Made by a program: the position numbers and the translations under genes
In this document: piece by piece, positions 61,306 to 64,000 of the stretch
Numbering within the stretch: position 1 is the stretch's first letter
How the letters are laid out: the number at the start of each line of letters is the position of its first letter
The notes under the pieces: model-generated
What the model was told of the DNA's origin: nothing
The model's database searches: none
The model's input: only the letters and a program-made list of their open reading frames with translations
Assembly (NCBI RefSeq): GCF_902833225.1
Contig: NZ_CADFEI010000005.1
Coordinates: 372,001-436,000, forward strand
Reading direction: 5' to 3'
Source of the DNA: Burkholderia sp. BCC1644
Lineage (GTDB): Bacteria; Pseudomonadota; Gammaproteobacteria; Burkholderiales; Burkholderiaceae
Length of the DNA: 64,000 nucleotides

Positions 61306-61359
61306 GGTTACTTTTCTTTGGAAGACAAAGAAAAGTGACCGCCGCCCCGCGCAGGGGCG
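61306..61359. repeat. Palindromic intergenic element in the aceF-lpdA gap
   Basis: GGTTACTTTTCTTTG (61306-61320) and CAAAGAAAAGTGACC (61326-61340) form a 15-bp stem with one wobble and a 5-base loop, then CGCCCC and GGGGCG (61343-61359) form a second small hairpin. The AT-rich first stem contrasts with its surroundings and resembles a dispersed palindromic element I associate with Burkholderia genomes. The 287-bp gap holds no gene. Confidence 0.6.
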
Positions 61360-61450
61360 ACGCCAATAGACCGTTAGCGAAACAGGTTCAACGAAGAGGC
61401 GTGGATGACCGACACAAAACCCACGCCCCCGCGAGCCACTCCCACGCTCA

Positions 61451-63082
61451 TCAAAGAGCGATGCGCCGGAAATCGCCGAGCAACGCGCCGAGATACGCAT
61501 TGAACCGCGCGGCTTCCGCGCCATCGATCACGCGATGGTCATACGACAGCGACAGCGGCAGCATGAGACGCGGCACGAACTGCTTGCCGTCCCACACCGG
61601 CTTCATCTGCCCGCGCGACAACCCGAGGATCGCCACTTCCGGTGCGTTGATGATCGGCGTGAAGTTCGTGCCGCCGATCCCGCCGAGCGACGAGATCGAG
61701 AAGCAGCCGCCCTGCATCTGGTCCGGCTTCAGCTTGCCTTCGCGCGCGGCCTTCGACAGGTCGCTCATTTCCTTCGCGATGTCGACGAGGCCCTTCTTGT
61801 CCGCATCGCGGATCACCGGCACGACGAGGCCGTTCGGCGTATCGGCCGCGAAACCGACGTGGAAGTACTGCTTGAACACGAGGTTGTCGCCGTCGAGGCT
61901 CGCGTTGAAGGTCGGGAATTTCTTCAGTGCGGCGACGACTGCCTTGATCACGAACGCGAGCATCGTGAACTTCACGCCCGCCTTCTCGTTTTCCTTGTTC
62001 AGCTGGACACGCAATGCTTCGAGCTCGGTGATGTCCGCTTCGTCGTTGTTCGTGACGTGCGGGATCATCACCCAGTTGCGATGCAGGTTCGCGCCCGAGA
62101 TCTTCTTGATGCGCGACAGCGGCTTCGCCTCGAACGGGCCGAACTTCGAGAAGTCGACCTTCGGCCACGGCAGCAGGTTCAGCTCGCCGCCGCCTGCCGG
62201 CGCGGCTGCCGCGCCCGGTGCCGCGCGCTGGCCCGTCATCACGCCCTTCACGAAGCCCGTGACGTCTTCCTTCGTAATGCGGCCCTTCGGACCCGAACCC
62301 TGCACGCGTGCGACTTCGACGCCGAGTTCGCGCGCGAACTTGCGTACCGACGGCGACGCGTGGCTGGCGCGGTATTCACCCGACGGCGCGGCGGCCGGTG
62401 CGGCGGCAGCCGGTGCCGGCGCAGCCTTCGCGGGCGCCGGTGCAGCGGCCGGCGCCGGCGCGGCAGCGGCCGGAGCCGGTGCGCTCGCCTGCGGGGCGGC
62501 AGCCGCTGCGCCTGCGGCTTCGAGCAGCACGATCAGCGTGCCTTCCGATACCGAATCGCCCACCTTGACCTTGATTTCCTTCACGACGCCGGCGGCCGGG
62601 CTCGGCACGTCCATCGTCGCCTTGTCCGACTCGAGCGTGACGAGCGACTGCTCCTTCTCGACCGTGTCGCCGACCTTCACGCCGATCTCGATGACCGGAA
62701 CGTCCTTGTAGTCGCCGATGTCGGGCACCTTCACTTCGAGCGTGCCGCCGGCTGCTGCCGGGGCGGCTGCGGCCGGGGCCGGCGCTGCAGCCGGAGCCGG
62801 AGCGGCGGCCGGCGCAGCCGCGCCATTGGCCTGCGCCGCGGCGCCGCCCTCGAGCAGGATGATCAGCGAGCCTTCCGACACGGAATCGCCCACCTTGACC
62901 TTGATTTCCTTCACGACGCCGCCTACCGGGCTCGGGACGTCCATCGTCGCCTTGTCGGACTCGAGCGTGACGAGCGACTGCTCGGGCTCGACCGTATCGC
63001 CGACCTTCACGCCGATCTCGATCACCGGCACGTCCTTGTAATCGCCGATATCCGGCACCTTCACTTCGATCGCTTGACTCAT
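61451..63082 (-). CDS. aceF: Pyruvate dehydrogenase E2, dihydrolipoamide acetyltransferase
   Basis: 543 aa from [19 protein letters not shown] (63082). Two lipoyl domains, nearly identical ([20 protein letters not shown] in both; [13 protein letters not shown]), are separated by Ala/Pro linkers. Then comes a peripheral-subunit-binding domain ([21 protein letters not shown]) and the acetyltransferase core with the catalytic His in [18 protein letters not shown]. Forms the core of the complex with aceE and lpdA. Confidence 0.96.
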   Translation of the reverse strand: MSQAIEVKVPDIGDYKDVPVIEIGVKVGDTVEPEQSLVTLESDKATMDVPSPVGGVVKEIKVKVGDSVSEGSLIILLEGGAAAQANGAAAPAAAPAPAAAPAPAAAAPAAAGGTLEVKVPDIGDYKDVPVIEIGVKVGDTVEKEQSLVTLESDKATMDVPSPAAGVVKEIKVKVGDSVSEGTLIVLLEAAGAAAAAPQASAPAPAAAAPAPAAAPAPAKAAPAPAAAAPAAAPSGEYRASHASPSVRKFARELGVEVARVQGSGPKGRITKEDVTGFVKGVMTGQRAAPGAAAAPAGGGELNLLPWPKVDFSKFGPFEAKPLSRIKKISGANLHRNWVMIPHVTNNDEADITELEALRVQLNKENEKAGVKFTMLAFVIKAVVAALKKFPTFNASLDGDNLVFKQYFHVGFAADTPNGLVVPVIRDADKKGLVDIAKEMSDLSKAAREGKLKPDQMQGGCFSISSLGGIGGTNFTPIINAPEVAILGLSRGQMKPVWDGKQFVPRLMLPLSLSYDHRVIDGAEAARFNAYLGALLGDFRRIAL

Positions 63083-63150
63083 CTGTTTCTGTCTCCATGG
63101 CCACGCGCGCTCCTCGCGGGAGCGACGCGCGGCATCACACGGCGTGTGCG

Positions 63151-64000
63151 TTAAACGGTCATCGGGTTGGGCTTGGACGGATCGAGGTTGTACTTGGCGA
63201 TCGCGTCCGCGACCACCTTGCGCTCGATCGTGCCTTCGTCGGCCAGCGCGTTGAGCGCGGCGACGGTGACCCAGTGACGGTCGACCTCGAAGAAGTGACG
63301 CAGCTTCTCGCGGGTATCCGAGCGGCCGAAGCCGTCGGTGCCCAGCACGACGAAGCGGCGATCGATCTGGCCGCGGATCTGGTCGACCAGCGCACGGACG
63401 TAGTCGGTCGATGCGATGACCGGGCCCTGCGTGTCCTTCAGGCACTTCTGCACGTGCGACAGGCGACGCTCTTCGGTCGGATGGAGCAGGTTCCAGCGTT
63501 CGACCTGGTGACCTTCACGCGCGAGCTCGGTGAAGCTCGGCACGCTCCACAGGTCGGCAGCGACGCCCCAGTCGTTCTTCAGCAGGTCGGCCGCAGCGAT
63601 CACTTCGTTGAAGATCGTGCCCGCGCCGAGCAGCTGGACGCGCGGCGCCTTCTTGTCGGCGTCGGCCTTCTTGAACGCGTACATGCCCTTGATGATGTCG
63701 GCCGCCACGTGCTCGCCCTGCGGAATCGCCGGGTGCTCGTAGTTCTCGTTCATCACCGTGACGTAGTAGTACACGTCTTCCTGGTCCTGCACCATGCGAC
63801 GCAGGCCGTCCTGGATGATCACGGCGAGTTCATAACCGAACGTCGGGTCGTAGCTCACGCAGTTCGGCACCGATGCCGCCCACAGGAGCGAGTGGCCGTC
63901 TTCGTGCTGCAGGCCTTCGCCGTTCAGCGTCGTGCGGCCCGCGGTACCGCCGAGCAGGAAGCCGCGCGAACGCATGTCGCCTGCGGCCCATGCGAGGTCG
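63151..64000 (-). CDS. aceE: Pyruvate dehydrogenase E1 component (partial, C-terminal part)
   Basis: The stop is at 63151 and the gene continues past the right edge, so about 283 C-terminal residues are visible. [35 protein letters not shown] and [22 protein letters not shown] are characteristic of homodimeric AceE. It decarboxylates pyruvate with thiamine diphosphate. First gene of the aceE-aceF-lpdA operon, 68 bp before aceF. Confidence 0.95.
   Translation of the reverse strand, partial: DLAWAAGDMRSRGFLLGGTAGRTTLNGEGLQHEDGHSLLWAASVPNCVSYDPTFGYELAVIIQDGLRRMVQDQEDVYYYVTVMNENYEHPAIPQGEHVAADIIKGMYAFKKADADKKAPRVQLLGAGTIFNEVIAAADLLKNDWGVAADLWSVPSFTELAREGHQVERWNLLHPTEERRLSHVQKCLKDTQGPVIASTDYVRALVDQIRGQIDRRFVVLGTDGFGRSDTREKLRHFFEVDRHWVTVAALNALADEGTIERKVVADAIAKYNLDPSKPNPMTV

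Overview
The window is GC-rich DNA that reads as Burkholderia, most likely the B. cepacia complex. MutS, BamC, DapA, the pyrG-kdsA-eno-ftsB block, the isc operon and the aceE-aceF-lpdA operon all have Burkholderia-type protein sequences and gene order. No rRNA, tRNA or CRISPR array was seen.

Positions 1 to about 10.8 kb are one end of a lambda-like prophage whose left part lies outside the window. Reading leftward from the immunity region come a Cro-like protein, a CII-like (CP76-type) regulator, two small genes, a Toprim/VirE-type primase-helicase, a Q-like antiterminator with a DnaJ-type zinc finger, terminators, and the start of a terminase small subunit gene. Reading rightward come a short cI-like repressor without a peptidase domain, then a repressor-controlled early operon (small membrane protein, two hypotheticals, a ParB-like protein, an AlpA/excisionase-like protein). 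A convergent tyrosine integrase closes the element. Five related operator sites of the type TTAGGCnnTCCTAA lie at two promoters, and a perfect LexA box lies between them. The integrase gene abuts mutS with no tRNA between. The first roughly 25 MutS codons, its ribosome binding site and its upstream DNA look phage-derived, so the prophage appears to sit in the 5' end of mutS.

From 10.8 to 33 kb lies conserved chromosome: mutS with an overlapping exported-protein gene, slyD, roxA (L16 arginine hydroxylase), an alanine-rich lipoprotein, a metallo-hydrolase, bamC, dapA, a methyltransferase, trpS, a site-2 protease, a YrdC/YciO protein, a PHP phosphatase, hydrolases, a DUF455 ferritin-like protein, a gamma-carbonic-anhydrase-like protein, hslO, a small lipoprotein, and the leftward run pyrG-kdsA-eno-ftsB.

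From 33 to 46.5 kb: an alpha/beta hydrolase preceded by a 49-bp tandem hairpin repeat, comEC, tatD, the lipoprotein-export pair lolD/lolC, an RpfE-type protein, recJ, prfB with its programmed +1 frameshift, lysS and a glycine-zipper protein.

From 46.5 to 64 kb: the complete isc operon (iscR-iscS-iscU-iscA-hscB-hscA-fdx-iscX) with two IscR-type sites at its promoter, a low-molecular-weight tyrosine phosphatase, lutA-lutB with a divergent IclR regulator but no lutC, a PBP7-type endopeptidase, a phasin gene, and the pyruvate dehydrogenase operon, cut by the right edge inside aceE.
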